Source: Myotis daubentonii (lineage: Eukaryota; Chordata; Mammalia; Chiroptera; Vespertilionidae). Taken from it: a stretch of DNA of 64,000 nucleotides. The DNA lies in NCBI RefSeq assembly GCF_963259705.1, contig NC_081861.1, forward strand, positions 104,525,726 to 104,589,725, written 5' to 3'. The notes beneath the pieces are model-generated. The model was not told the origin of the DNA. It ran no database searches and was given only the letters and a program-made list of their open reading frames with translations. Positions 33,881 to 45,790 of the stretch are shown piece by piece; the stretch's first letter is position 1; each line of letters begins with the position of its first letter. Position numbers and translations under genes: made by a program.

Positions 33881-35466
33881 TAGAATGATTGGTAGCATAA
33901 TTGTGGTTTTCATGCTGTTTATAGAAAATATCACCAATGAGTAAATTTATATTTGAAGCCAAGAAACTAAAAGATTACAGTAAATATCATACGAATTTTA
34001 CTTTGAAACTTATTTTTTAACTTACAAAGGATTATTCATTATAAGGCAAGATAATTTAGCAAATAATGATGACACATTATATGTTAGAAACAACTAAAAA
34101 ATTTAGATAAAATTATTACTTTTAAAAGTGTAATCATATTTTAAAACTGTTACCCACAGCCACTCTGACTAATTCAGCATGGGTTTTTGAGTAAGCATCA
34201 TCAAAGTGAACATTTAACAGCTCAAGCAAGACTTTAAAGTTCATATCAGAAAACTTAGGATGACAGTGACAGAGAAATGTACATGCTGTGACTGAAAAGT
34301 AACATGAATGTTTTAAAATATCTATAGCACTTATATCTAAAAGAGTGTTTTTCCTTCAAAATTGTTGCCTTCAAATGTGATATACTACTAAAATTATTTT
34401 TGACTGCTCAAAGCATTTCTGAAATCCTCTTTAGGAACTGCTTTCAGATTGAGTCATCTTTTTACAATTGAATGTGTGGGAATTTGGCTACTACTTGCTT
34501 ATACTTTTAGCTGTTCCATTAACAAAGTATAAGGCGGGTCTGATGAAAGAAGCAAAGAACTAGTAGACAACTAGATGAACACACATAACTTTCCAATAGG
34601 AAGGGTAGAGATAACTGCATATGTGCTAGAAACTAATTTGCAAATTTGTTATTAATTAGTGTTCTTTGTACTTGACAGCCTAGTCAAACTACAGTCAGGT
34701 AGGCCCAATTCTTAGTATCGCTGACTCTTTGCTAGGGATGTAGAGAAAATTTTCTCTTTTTACATGCTCAGTTAATTGGCTAGAATGGTAGCTGATCATT
34801 TATCACCTTTATTTTCCCATCTGTGACCCTCCAAAAAAAGAGCTTTTAGACTTTCTTAGAAATGGAAAAGGGGCCTCAATTAAGCATTAGACCTTAAGTG
34901 GTTTATACAAAGAACACCTTCACCTTACTAGAAGTATTCAAGCAAGGATCAAACAATCATTTGACAAGGATGCTGTAAAGAGCATTTCTGCCATGATAAA
35001 GAATTGTATCATGTGAACTTAAAGAACCTTCCCAATTCTGAGATTAAGGGATCTCCCATTTAATTTCTTGTTTATTAATTTCTCTCTTTCTCTCCACACT
35101 CCCACTTTCTTCATATCCGGTTTTTCTTCAGTTTCCATTCTAATAGGCATGCTCTTTAAAACTCAAACACACAGCCTGTAGATCCAAGAGAGATTTTGAA
35201 GAAACACCTCTGATATAGGCCCAATGACAAAACTATCTGTGTTCAACATAGAAGGACTACCTTAAAAAAGTGACCAAAGCACGATGATGCACAAACTGAA
35301 TAGCTCCCTTAATCTCCCCAGTATCAAGTTTTATAACATTATTAAATTATTTTAGTTGAATCGTTAAGTACTAAACATATAAATTTAATTTTATATATTC
35401 AAATATAAATATAAAATTTCAAAACTAAATAAAAAGTACTGTTTTAAATAAGCTTTTTATTATCTA
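33881..35466. other. Unique intergenic sequence
   Basis: About 1.6 kb of AT-rich sequence with no coding pattern or repeat ends that I recognise. Confidence 0.45.
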
Positions 35467-35632
35467 CTAGTAGCCTGGTGCATGAAATTCGTGCACTGGG
35501 GTGGGGGGGGGGAAGGGCCTCTCAGTCTGGCCTTCACCCTCTCCAATCTGAGACCCCTCAGGGAATGTCCAACTACCTGTTTGTGCCCACACTTTTAACA
35601 GATAACAGCTCCATTGTTGTTTCTTTCTTATG

Positions 35633-35702
35633 CTTAAAACCATTGGAATTAGTAGGTATTCAAAGTGTGTATACATTTTGGGGGGACACCCTGTATATCT
35701 CT
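35633..35702 (+). mobile_element. Mariner-like terminal fragment in the Helitron
   Basis: AGTGTGTATACATTTTGGGGGGACACCCTGTA reads on the minus strand as TACAGGGTGTCCCC..., typical of mariner-type inverted repeat ends with a TA target. Only one end is clear. Confidence 0.4.
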
Positions 35703-36479
35703 AGTCAGTGGTGAAAGAAACCAACAGCAGATTTGGAACCCCCAGACAGGGAACCTCGCTCACTCCCCACATGTCTCCCCACTTCACTTTCCACCTTCGT
35801 GGGCAGCAGGAGAATCAACGTTTTCTCTCATTAATTCGGAAAAGCACGTCCTGTCACCCGCTGCCCGGCAGGAGTGCACTAGGCCCCAAGCAAGCGAGGC
35901 TAAGTCAGGGCAGCCTTCGCTCATGGGTGCTGGCACCCAAAGTGCACATTCCTCCTCTATAGTTGCCCCGACTATCCCACTGTTTCACTGAGAGGACGGA
36001 ATTCCTCTCCACCTCTGGGTTCTTGATCTTGAATGCTGACCGAAGGCACCTCAGCGAGGGCTGCCCGCGCCCACCAGGTTTGTCTGTCTGCATCTGCTCC
36101 CACCTCAGCACCTGCATTAACCCCCCAGAGGTGGCCTCCTTGGGAACAGGGCATCACCACTCCGCCCTCTCACTGTCATCTCACAGGCGCCCACCCTCAG
36201 CACCCAAAACACCCAGACACTCTCCAAAGGACGTGAGCGCATCAGAGGGGATGTGTGCACATCCTGTGGGGGTGTTAGGCATGCTGGGTTGATGGAAGTG
36301 CTGTGGAGAGGCAGGGGGAACTTGTGCACGCCTTGGTTTGCAACTGTTGCAGGCATAGGAGGGTGACAGTGTGCTGGGGGATGTTCACACGCCCGGGGGG
36401 ATGTGCACACAGGAGGCCTCTGGCTTTGCAGATCCGCAAACCCCCGTGGTGCGGCCAGGAGGACGTCAGTCTGGCCTTC

Positions 36480-36660
36480 CATGGTGGCTGTCCCTGCGAT
36501 CCTGCACCTTCTGGGCCAGGAGGCGGATCTTGTGCAGCCACTCCTGGGCGCTGATGGTCTGCGGGCACTACTTCAGCTCAGCCTGCAGGCTCTGCTTGGC
36601 GCGCTCACAGCTGTCACCACTGCCATGTGGGGAGTACAGGCCGCCCTCCGCCAGCCTGCC
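36480..36660 (-). pseudogene. Possible captured host exon inside the Helitron
   Basis: Reading the minus strand gives CERAKQSLQAELK, one in-frame stop, then CPQTISAQEWLHKIRLLAQK and VQDRR, all in one frame. The composition (charged, heptad-like, few low-complexity residues) is unlike the surrounding minisatellite and resembles a coiled-coil protein exon. Helitrons of vesper bats are known to pick up gene fragments. I do not recognise the source gene. Chance coding in GC-rich DNA is the alternative. Confidence 0.35.
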
Positions 36661-36769
36661 TCCCCTGTGCAGAGGCTTTCTGCCCTGCTCACCTGCCCAG
36701 AGTGACTGGGGCTGGGTGGAAGCCAGGCGTCCTGCCCTGCCCAACCCCGGCTGATCCGCCCCTGTGCGA

Positions 36770-37375
36770 GCTGCCGCCCCGCCAGGAAGGGTCACGGATC
36801 CGGGTCCCAGATTGCCGACAGCCTCAAGCACTGTCCCCCACCCGGCAGGGTCACAGATCCAGGTCCCGGGACCTCGGACAGCCTCAAGCACTGCCCCCTG
36901 CCAAGCAGGGTCATGGATCCAGGTCCCAGACCACCGACAGCCTCAAGCGCTGCCCCCCACCCAGCAGGGTCACAGATCCGGGTCCAGGGATTGTGGACAG
37001 CCTCAAGCACTGCCCCCCACCCGGCAGGGTCATAGATCCGGGTCCAGGGACTGCGGACAGCCTCAAGCACTGCCCCCCCACCTGGCAGGGTCACGGATCC
37101 GGGTCCTGGGACCTCGGACAGCCTCAAGCGCTGTCCCTGCCCGCCAGGTCATGGATCCGGGTCCCAGACCATGGACAGCCTCAAGCACTGTCCCCCATCC
37201 GGCAAGGTCACAGATCCGGGTCCAGGGACAGCGGACAGCCTCAAGCGCTGCCCCCCACCCAGCAGGGTCACAGATCTGGGTCCCGGGACAGCAGACAGCC
37301 TCAAGAGCTGCCCCCCGCCTGGCAGGGTCACAGATCTGGTCCCCGACTGCAGACAGCCTTGCCCGCTGCTGCCCC
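36770..37375. repeat. 60-bp tandem repeat inside the Helitron, about 10 units
   Basis: GCCTCAAGCA-type cores start at 36821, 36881, 36941, 37001, 37061, 37121, 37178, 37238 and 37298: 60-bp spacing with one 57-bp unit. The unit reads GACAGCCTCAAGCACTGCCC, CCCACCCGGCAGGGTCACAG, ATCCGGGTCCAGGGACTGCG. Because 60 and 57 are multiples of three, frames stay open on both strands (278, 242 and 141 codons), giving 20-residue peptide repeats. Confidence 0.95.
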
Positions 37376-37961
37376 AACTTCAGTATGCAAATTAGCCGCC
37401 ATCTTGTTGCTTCAGGGTGGGGGTCCCCACTGGGGTGCCTGGCCAGTCTGGGTGAGGGGCTGAGGGCCGTTTTCAGGCTGGTGGGCAACTGAAGCTCCCA
37501 ACTTTTCCTTTTTTTCTTTTTTTGTTTTTAATTCTGGGATTTATTTACCTTCTATGGCTGTCACTGGAGCTGAGAGCCGGCTTTAGCTCTGAGGCCCGGC
37601 TGCAGCTCTGAGACCTCGGCTGCTGAAAGCAGGGATCTGGGTTTGTTTGGATTCTATAATTGAAACACTGTTGCAATCCTGCTGGCTGAAGCCCGGCTGG
37701 CCGAAAGCAGGTTTCTGGGTTTTGTTTAACTTCTATAATTGCAACATTGTTTCTTAGAGTGCAAGCTCAGAGTCCGGCAGCGGCAGGTGGGGAATGTTGG
37801 CTTCCTCCATCACTGGAGCAAGCAAGCCTCCTGTTCGCTTTAGCTGCCTGGCTGCCGGCCGCCAGCTTGGTTGGCAGTTAATTTGCATATTGCCCTGATT
37901 AGCAATGGGAAGCGTGTCGGAGCTATGGTTAATTACCATGTTTGTCTATTATTAGATAGGA

Positions 37962-38053
37962 TTCCAAATGGGGCATAAATAATCCCCCAAAGCGATCAGT
38001 TAAAAATGATTTGTACTTGGTATCAGAAGGTATGCTATTCTTATATTTAAATA
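37962..38053. other. Short unique spacer
   Basis: Nothing recognised. Confidence 0.4.
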
Positions 38054-38183
38054 CTAGAGGCCCGATGCACAAAGTTCATGCAAGGGGCTCGGCCTTTGCA
38101 GCCCCGGCTTCATCCAGAACAATATCCGTAAGGTCATTCGACTGTCTGATCTAATTAGCATATTGAGTTTTTATTATTATAGA
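38054..38183 (-). mobile_element. Helitron remnant, 130 bp
   Basis: It begins CTAGAGGCCCGATGCACAAAG (3' end, reverse) at 38054 and ends GTCTGATCTAATTAGCATATTGAG then TTTTTATTATTATAG (5' end, reverse). Internal deletion derivative. Confidence 0.85.
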
Positions 38184-39142
38184 TGTATGCCCAACATCCT
38201 GGGAATTTACTTTTAATTAAAATATAAAGTAAAACTACAAATGTTTGTCACTTGAACTTCTGCATCCTGACCTTTGGCTCAACTCTTTACAGCTGCTCTT
38301 TTCCACACTGCCAGTGAATTGCCCCACCTTTCAAACTGATGGAAAGCAATAGCAAAAAGCAGAGCTGTCCTCACTCCCTAAACATTATGGTTAACATATC
38401 CCTTTGCAGGTTCGTACTTCCTCTATAGCAAGGAGTTAATAAAACTTCAATGGCTTTTTCTTCTGTCCCCAATGAGCTATGTTAATTCAAGGCCATATTT
38501 TTGTAAACTCAATATTTAAGCAAAGTAGGTAATAATGTTAATAAAAATTTAAGTTCAATATTGTCCATGAATGATTTAAATATACATATGTTTAATTATC
38601 TTTAATGCAGTAGCTAAGACTAGTTAGGGGCCATTATGTTTTGCTAAATGAGGCAGCTGGACTAATCAAATGTTCTCAACTCAGGTTTCACTTGAGAATT
38701 ACCTTGGCAGCTTTTCAAATATATATTCAGGGACACCCCTCCAGTTTCAGATTTTATTGGTTTATAATGGGCATAAACATAATTTTTAAAATGTGCCCTA
38801 GGTGATTAAAATGTGCAGTCATATATCTATGGGCAATGATCTGTGAAGAGATACCTTCATGCTCTAGATTTATGTGACTAAGTTCCTTACTACTATAACT
38901 GATTATTCACTATAGAAATACTAACTTTAAAGCAATTTGACTGAGTAATTTCATTTAATTAACCAAATGGAACTTGCTGTAAAGCCAAAAGGAAGTTTTT
39001 TTTAATACATAATTTATCCAGATTGCTTTATCACTCTTCCCACTTTCCTTTAATAATATTGACATCTCTTATTTGTGTGATAATAACAAAAATTACTATA
39101 TTCTAAGTACAAGGGAATGAACACAGGATTTTAAAATAACAG
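38184..39142. other. Unique sequence with a MER5-like remnant
   Basis: Only 38665-38830 is recognised: TTCTCAACTCAGGTTTCACTTGAGAATTACCTTGG resembles a MER5-type ancient hAT. The remainder shows no gene or repeat end. Confidence 0.45.
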
Positions 39143-39340
39143 GTGTGGGTTAGATTCCTGGCTCTGCCATCTCCGGGCTTTTTAATCTTGGGCCAGTCAT
39201 TTAAGCCCAATACACTTCAGTTATATTATCTGTAACATGGGGTGTAGTCATATTTATTTTATTGGGCTATGGGGATTGTATGAGATTAGTGCAGTTAGAG
39301 AGAGACAAAAACTACTGTCTCAGATACTAACTGGATGCTC
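39143..39340 (+). mobile_element. MIR SINE, ancient
   Basis: GGTTAGATTCCTGGCTCTGCC, TCTTGGGCCAGTCATTTAAG and TATTATCTGTAACATGGGG follow the MIR core order. Confidence 0.75.
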
Positions 39341-39589
39341 CATCAGGGGCTCCCAGGACACTGCCCAGCTTGGTTAGGTCACCGGAGACTTTATTGTTGT
39401 TGGCAGTTGTTACTTTGGTGCAACCAGTCTCCTTAAAAACTGACCCAAATTAATCAAACTAAAAGTAAATTGATATTTAAGCACAATTTTTTTCCCATTT
39501 ACATTAAGAATCATCTTTCCCCAAAATGAGCTATCATGCTACCAATAAGCATAGTCTTTCACTTCACTAATAAAACTATTGATAATACT

Positions 39590-39862
39590 AATATATTTAC
39601 TACTTACTAAGTTCCAGGCATGATGCTAGATCCTTTATGATAACTACTTAATTTATTATACACAACACTATGAGGTATTTTTATGAATATTTTAAAAACT
39701 AAGATAAAACCCTAGCTGGTGTGGCTCAGTTGGTTGGAGCATCATCCCATATACTGAAAGGTCATGGGTTCAATTCTCAATCAGGGCACATACCCAGGTT
39801 GGGGTTTGATCCCGGTCCAAGCGCATGTGGGAGGCAATGATTGATGTTTCACTCTCACATCA

Positions 39863-39923
<61 letters not shown>

Positions 39924-40140
39924 TTCCTCTCCCTCTCCCTCTCCTTTCCTCTTTCTCTAAAATAAATAAAAAAGCATGTCCTCGGTGAGGAATAAAACAA
40001 ACAAAACAAAAAACAATAAGAAAACACACTTAAGTCCAGAGGGTTTAAATAGGTTTTCCAAGGATACACAGGTGGTAAATAATAAAATTGATATTCAAAT
40101 CTTGGTATTTTTTACTCCAAATATCATGCCTTTAACTATT
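39590..40140 (+). mobile_element. MIR-like ancient SINE split by VES
   Basis: TTCCAGGCATGATGCTAGATCC and ACACTATGAGGTATTTTTATG before the VES, and AGGTTTTCCAAGGATACACAGG with TTCAAATCTTGG after it, fit one MIR-type element interrupted at about 39709. Confidence 0.55.
39709..40010 (+). mobile_element. VES-type SINE with long (CT)n
   Basis: CCCTAGCTGGTGTGGCTCAGTTGG head, GGTTCAATTCTC B-box-like region, GGGAGGCAATGATTGATG, (CT)n at 39866-39919, then ATGTCCTCGGTGAGGA and an A-rich tail. Flanks AAAACTAAGATAAAA / AAAACAATAAGAAAA may be target duplications. Confidence 0.9.
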
Positions 40141-40218
40141 ACTTTCCAGAAGTTTCCTGGCAAACCCAGTATCAGGGTATGGAGAGCGAGTGGAGTTGGA
40201 TGATTTGAGTGACTAAGC

Positions 40219-40442
40219 CAGTGATGGCGAACCTATGACAAGCGTGTCAGAGGTGACACGTGAACTCATTTTTTTTGGTTGATTTTTCTTTGTTAAATGG
40301 CATTTAAATATATAAAATAAATATCAAAAATATGTCTTTGTTTTACTATGGTTGCAAATATCAAAAAATTTCTATATGTGACACGGCACCAGAGTTAAGT
40401 TAAAATGCTGACACGCCGAGCTCAAAAGGTTCGCCATCACTG
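40219..40442 (+). mobile_element. Non-autonomous hAT element, 224 bp, clean ends
   Basis: Ends CAGTGATGGCGAACCTATGAC and GGTTCGCCATCACTG form a 15-bp perfect terminal inverted repeat. The exact 8-bp duplication GACTAAGC flanks it (40211-40218 and 40443-40450). The AT-rich interior has no coding capacity. Perfect ends and duplication suggest a fairly recent insertion. Confidence 0.95.
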
Positions 40443-40450
40443 GACTAAGC

Positions 40451-41059
40451 CATATTAAGCTGAAACTACATCAGTCCCCTTGACTGGACTTAAGTGTTCC
40501 TAAGCTTACTCAGCCATTTATTTACCAACTACCTCTTACAGTGTTTGTTAATTCTACATTACATTTTTGTTTAGTTTGGGGAAGGCCTTATTTCCAAATT
40601 TTAAGTTGTCTATAAAAGTGCTTTAGAAACTACAATGTACCTACACTACAGAACACATGGTGTACTACTCTGAACAATGTAATGTGGAAGAGGTAAAAAG
40701 ATTTAAACTATTTACCAAGATTATTGATTCCTTATTATCACCTTAAAGCAAGGAGCAAAAGTTTATGCCTAGAGTACATTTTGGAAGACTATACTTAAAC
40801 TTTTTCTTTTGCCCGTCCTCTCTTGAAATGTTAGCTTTCAAAAAACATTTTCTGCTAAGAAACTTAATGTTGGAAATGATTGTGGCTCCATGACAAATGA
40901 TCTGTAGAAATTCAGGATTTTAACATACTAAGGATGTTCCAGAATTAAGAAGAGTTATAGTACAATGGTAAGTAAATAAGAAGCAAAATAACTCAGGATC
41001 AGAACATTTTAAAATCAGCTATTAATTAGAAGATTATCACCCAGTCAGTTCTCTTTGTG
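40451..41059. other. Unique intergenic sequence
   Basis: No recognised repeat or gene. Confidence 0.45.
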
Positions 41060-41403
41060 TGTGTCTTTGCACACAGATATAACTCATATACCATATAATT
41101 CACCCACTTGGAGTGTATTCAATGGTTTTTAGCACATTCAGAGTTCTACAACTATAACCTCAATCAATTTTAGAATATTTGCATCACTTGAAAAAGGAAA
41201 TCAGTATCCATTAGCAGTCACCTCTTGCTTACCTCTAAATTGCTCCCCTCAGCTCTAGGCAACCACTAATTTGTTTTCTGTCTTTATAGATTTGCCTATT
41301 CTGGACATTTCATATAAATGACACGTAAAATACGTAGTCTTTTGTGACTGGGTCAATTCACTTAGCATAATGTTTTCCAGGTTCTCATGTTGCAGCAAGA
41401 ATC

Positions 41404-41636
41404 ATTAATTTATTTATTTTGAAAAAAATATATATTTTATTGATTTCAGAGAGGAAGGAAGAGTAAATAGAGATAGAAACATCAATGATGAGAGAGAATC
41501 ATTGATTGGATGCCTTTTGCACACCCACCACTGGGAATTGAGCCCACAACCCACGCATGTGCCCTTGACCGGAATCGAACCATGACCTCCTGGTTCATAG
41601 GTCGAAGTTCAACCACTGAGCTATGCTGGCTGGGCA
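41404..41636 (-). mobile_element. VES-type SINE
   Basis: Reverse VES: ATATATTTTATTGATTTCAGAGAGG, CATCAATGATGAGAGAGAATC, GACCGGAATCGAACC (B-box complement) and CTGAGCTATGCTGGCTGGGC (head complement). AT-rich flanks may be duplications. Confidence 0.9.
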
Positions 41637-42014
41637 GTAATTAATTCCTTTTTATGGTCAAATTTTATTCCATTGTATGGACATATCAATTTTTGTTTAT
41701 CCATTCATCAGTTAATGGACATTTGTGTGTGCTTTTCATGTTTGGCTATTATAAATAATACTGCTATGAACATTCATGTACAAGTTTTTTTACAGACATA
41801 TGTTTTATTTTTCTTAGGTATATATACTTAAGAGTGGGATTGCTGGGTCATATGGTAATTCTATATTTAATATTCTGAGCAACTGAAAAAAACTGTTTTC
41901 CACAATAGCTATACCATTTTATATTCTAACCACAACGTATGAGGACTTCAATTTCTTTACAGCCATGTCAACACTTGTTTTTCTCTGTTCTTGTTTTTGT
42001 TTATTTTAATTATT

Positions 42015-42115
42015 TTTAATTGATCTTTATTGTTGAAAGTATTACAGATGTCCCATTTTTGCCCATTGACCCCCCTCTTCCCCTATCCCATCTCCTCCTC
42101 AGGCCTTCACCCCAC
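42015..42115 (-). mobile_element. Strongly 5'-truncated HAL1 (or L1) 3' tail, 101 bp
   Basis: TTAATTGATCTTTATTGTTG and ATTACAGATGTCCC match the 3' end of HAL1 copies 1 and 2 in reverse. TATTTTAATTATT (42002-42014 and 42116-42128) flanks it exactly as a 13-bp target duplication. Confidence 0.8.
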
Positions 42116-43820
42116 TATTTTAATTATTATAGCCATGCTAGTGATTGTGCAATGGTATCTTGCTGTGGTTTAATTTTCATTTTCATGACTAATGATGGTG
42201 AGAATTTTTCCATTTGATCATTGGCCATTTGTATATTTTCTTTGGAAAAATGTCTATTCAATGTCTTTGCCCATTTATTAACCATGATTACATTTTATTC
42301 TATGTCATTACAGTTCTTGCTACATCAATACTATTTTTCCTGTGTATCTTTTCTAAAATTAATTTTCCAATTATAGTTGACATACAGCACTATATTAGTT
42401 TCAGGTGTACAACAGTGATTAGAAATTTAAATACCTTATAGAGTGAACACCCTGTCAGAACCCATTCGACCCCATACATATTAATTAAAATATAATTGAC
42501 TATATTTACTATGCGTAAATTTACATTACTGTTATCATTTTCATAATGGGTAATTTGTACTTCTTAATCACATTCACCTTTTTCAAACATTCACCAAAAC
42601 GCCTCCCATCTGGTGAACATCAATTGTTCTCTGTATCTATGAGTTTGTTTCTGTTTTAATTGTTTATTTCATTTTTTAGATTCCACATATAAGTGAAATC
42701 TCTGTCCAAATTAGCATAATACCTTCTAGGTCCATGCATGTTGTTGTAAATGGCAAGATTTCATTTTTTATGGCTGATTAATATCCCATAGTATATATTT
42801 ATCACATCATCTTTATTCATTCATCAATAGATGGACACCTGATATGCTTCCACATCTTGTCCATTCTAAATAATGCTGCAATAAACATAGGGGTGCATAT
42901 ATCTTTTCAAATTAGTGTTTTGTATTTCTTCAGATAAATACCCAGAAGTGGAATTGGTGGGTCAAATTGTAGTTCTATTTTTACTTTTTGAAGAATCTCT
43001 ATACTGTTTTCAATAGTAGCTGCACCTATTTAAAATCCTACCAACAGTGCACAAGGGTTCTCCTTTCTCCACTTCTCACCAACATTTGTTTGTTGATTTA
43101 TTGATGATAGGTTTTCGGACAGGTGTGAGGTGATAACTTACTGTGGTTTACACTTTTATTTTCCTGATGATTAGTGAATGTGAAGCATCTTTTCATATAT
43201 CTCGTGGCCAACTGTTTATCCTCTTTGGAGAAATTTTTATTCAGGTCTTCTGCCTATTTTTTTTAACCAGATTGGTTTTTATTTTTTGGTGTTAAGTTGT
43301 ATGAGTTTCTTATATATTTTGGATATTAATTACTCAGTAGATGTATCTTCTCCCATTTAGTAGGTTGTCTTTTCATTTTGTGGACGTTTTCCTCCACTGT
43401 ACAAAAGCTTTTTAGTTTAATGCAGTCCCATTTGTTTATCTTTTCATGTGTTTCATTTGTCTGAGGAGACATGTCAAAAAAACATTGCTAAGATAAATGT
43501 CAAAGAGATTACTGCCTATTTCTTCTTTTAAGAATTTTATGGTTTTAGGTCTTATATTTTAGTCTTTAATCCATTTTGTATATGGTGTATGAACATAGGC
43601 TACTTTTATTTTTTTCCCTTTTGTCTGTCAATTTTCCAACCACCATTTATTGAAGAGAATGTCTTTACCTCATTGTATATTCTTGCCTTGTTTGTCATAG
43701 ATGAATTGACCATAAAAATGTGGATATATTTATGAGATCTTTATTTTGTTCTGTTGATCTATGTGTCTATTTTTCTGCCAGTACCATGCTATTTTGACAT
43801 TTGTAACCCTGTAGTATTAT

Positions 43821-43984
43821 TTTGTGTGTGTTTTCTTTTTTAGAGAGGGGAAGGGAGGGAGAAACATATGTGAGAGAGATACATCCATCAGTTGTCTCCC
43901 ATACTCACCCCAACTGGGGATAGAACCTGAAACCTTTTGGTGTACAGGACAACACTCCAACCAACTGTGCCACACCAGCCAGGG
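43821..43984 (-). mobile_element. VES-type SINE, shortened
   Basis: Reverse VES of 164 bp with AGAGAGGGGAAGGGAGGGAG and GTGCCACACCAGCCAGGG. Near-identical 16-bp duplications AACCCTGTAGTATTAT (43805-43820) and ACCCCTGTAGTATAAT (43985-44000) flank it. Confidence 0.9.
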
Positions 43985-44349
43985 ACCCCTGTAGTATAAT
44001 TTAATGTCAGGTAATGTAATACCTCCAACTTTGTTCTTCTTTCTCAAGATTATTTTTGCTATTTAAGGTCTTGTGTGGTTCCATATAAATTTTATGATTA
44101 TGAAAAATGCCACTGGTATTTTGATAGGGATTGCATTGAATCTGTAGATTGCTTTGGGAAGTACGGACATTTTAATGATGTTAAGTCTTCCTATGCATGA
44201 GCATGATATATGCTTCCACTATTTGTACTTCTTCAATTTATTCTCCAATGTCTTATTTACAGTTGTCTGAAGACAGGTCTTTTACCTCTTTGGTTAAATT
44301 TATTTCTAGACTTCCTACTTTTTATGGCTGAGTAGTATTCCATTGTGTA

Positions 44350-44452
44350 AGTGAACACACAATATAATATACAGATGATGTATTATAGAATTTTATGCAA
44401 CCTATATATATTTATTAACCAATGCCATCCCAATAAATTTAATGAAAAAATT
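44350..44452 (+). mobile_element. L1 3' tail fragment in opposite orientation
   Basis: GTGAACACACAATATAATATACAG, CAACCTATATATATTTATTAACC and AATAAATTTAATGAAAAAA form a 5'-truncated plus-strand L1 tail inside the minus-strand L1. Confidence 0.6.
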
Positions 44453-44740
44453 TTAAAAATATTCTTAGGAATTTTACTATTTTTGATGCAATTGTAAATG
44501 AGACTTTTTCAATTTCAATTTCAGATTATTTGTTATTGGTGTATAGAAAAGCAACCAATTTCTGAGTATTTTTTATCCTGCTACTTTACTGAATGTACTT
44601 ATTATCTTTAGGGCTCTCTATGTATAGTCTAATGTCAGCTATAAATAATGACGTTTTTATTTCTGTTTCCAATTTGGATGCCTATTTTTTTGTCTTGTCT
44701 GATTGCTGTGTCTAGAACTTCCATACATGTTGAAGGGAGG

Positions 44741-45403
44741 CATATAAATTTGCTCTAATACCTAGACATGAATACAAAGGGATAGCAAAAATGAGGAGAC
44801 AAAGCGACAACCCCCAAATGAAAGAAAAGTAGGAAACTCCAGAAAGGGAGGTAAATGAAATGGAGGCAAGCAATTTATCAGATATAGACTTCAAAGTAAT
44901 GGTTATAAGGATGCTCAAAGAACTCATTGAGAATGTCAAGAAACTGAGTGGGAACTATAACAGCATGAAACAAGAAATAGAAGCCATAAATAAGAATCAG
45001 TTGGAAATGAAGAATAACATATCTGACATCAAGAATACACTGGAAGGAATCACAGTAGATTAAAGGAGGCAGAAGATTGAATCAGTGTCTTAGAAGAAAA
45101 GACAGAAAAAAACACCCAATTAGAACAGCAAAAAGAAAAAAAGAATGAAAAACAGGAGGGTAGTTTAAGGGAACTTTGAAACAACATGAAAAAAACATTC
45201 ATATCATAGGTGTACGAGAATGAGAAGAAGGTGAGCAAGGAATAGAGAACCTGTTTAAAGAAATAATGACAGAAAATTTCCCTAACCTGCAGAAGCAAAA
45301 AGTCACACAAGTTCAGGAAGCGCAGAGAATTCCAATCAAGATTAAACCAAGGAGACCCACTCCAAGATATATAATCATCAAAAAATCAAACACTAAAGAC
45401 AAC
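44741..45403 (+). pseudogene. L1 ORF1 5' part, broken
   Basis: Plus-strand L1 begins with a short 5'UTR remnant and ORF1 start ATGAGGAGACAAAG (44791). A stop follows soon after. A 67-codon frame at 44860-45063 keeps the coiled-coil phrase MEASNLSDIDFKVMVIRML. RRM-coding remains run to 45403, where a minus-strand L1 is inserted; ORF1 resumes at 48111. In L1, ORF1 encodes the RNA-binding chaperone. This copy is dead. Confidence 0.8.
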
Positions 45404-45790
45404 AATCTTTTTTTTTTATTGCTTAAAGTATTACAAACAATATTACATATGTCTCCTTTTTTTCCCCCCGCCCTTGACAATCCCCTGGCCTCCCCTACCC
45501 CCCAGTGTCTTATGTTCATTGGTTATGCTTATATGCATGCATACAAGTCCTTTGGTTGATCTCTTACCTACCCCCCTCCTGCCCTCCCACCTTCCCCGAC
45601 GTTCCAGCTGTAGTTTGACAGTCTGTTCGAGGCAGCTCTGCCTCTGTATCTATTTTTGTTCATAAGTTTATAATGGTCTTTATTATCCAGAAATGAGTGA
45701 CATCATGTGGTATTTTTCCTTCATTGACTGGCTTATTTCACTTAGCATAATGCTCTCCAGTTCCATCCATGCTGTTGCAAATGGTAAGAG

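Larger units (their letters stand above)
35467..37961 (-). mobile_element. Large Helitron (2.5 kb) with acquired DNA
   Basis: On the minus strand the 5' end TCCTATCTAATAATAG lies at 37961 next to host A (complement of T37962). The 3' hairpin region GTGCACGAATTTCATGCACC with CTAG is at 35467-35496. The 5' block (ATATGCAAATTAACTGCC complement near 37866-37883) and the CTGCTTTCAGC module match other Helitrons. The interior holds a 60-bp tandem repeat, GC-rich unique DNA and possible captured sequence. No Rep/helicase coding was seen. Confidence 0.8.
41060..42354 (-). mobile_element. Old L1 3' part, split by VES and a HAL1 tail
   Basis: ACTCATATACCATATAATTCACCCACTTGGAG and CAATCAATTTTAGAATATTTGCATCAC match the 3' end of old mammalian L1 on the minus strand. 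It continues after the VES (41637) with decayed ORF2 C-terminal sequence (GGGATTGCTGGGTCATATGG) and again after the 101-bp insert at 42116. Confidence 0.75.
42355..44740 (-). mobile_element. L1 copy, 3'UTR and decayed ORF2 C-terminal half
   Basis: Minus-strand L1 with its 3' end near 42355 (TTTTCCAATTATAGTTGACATACAG...GTTTCAGGTGTACAACAGTG), then ORF2 C-terminal and RT-region remains to about 44740 (GTCTAATGTCAGC corresponds to the FADD region). It is interrupted by a VES (43821-43984) and a short L1 tail (44350-44452). Many stops; no usable frame. Confidence 0.75.
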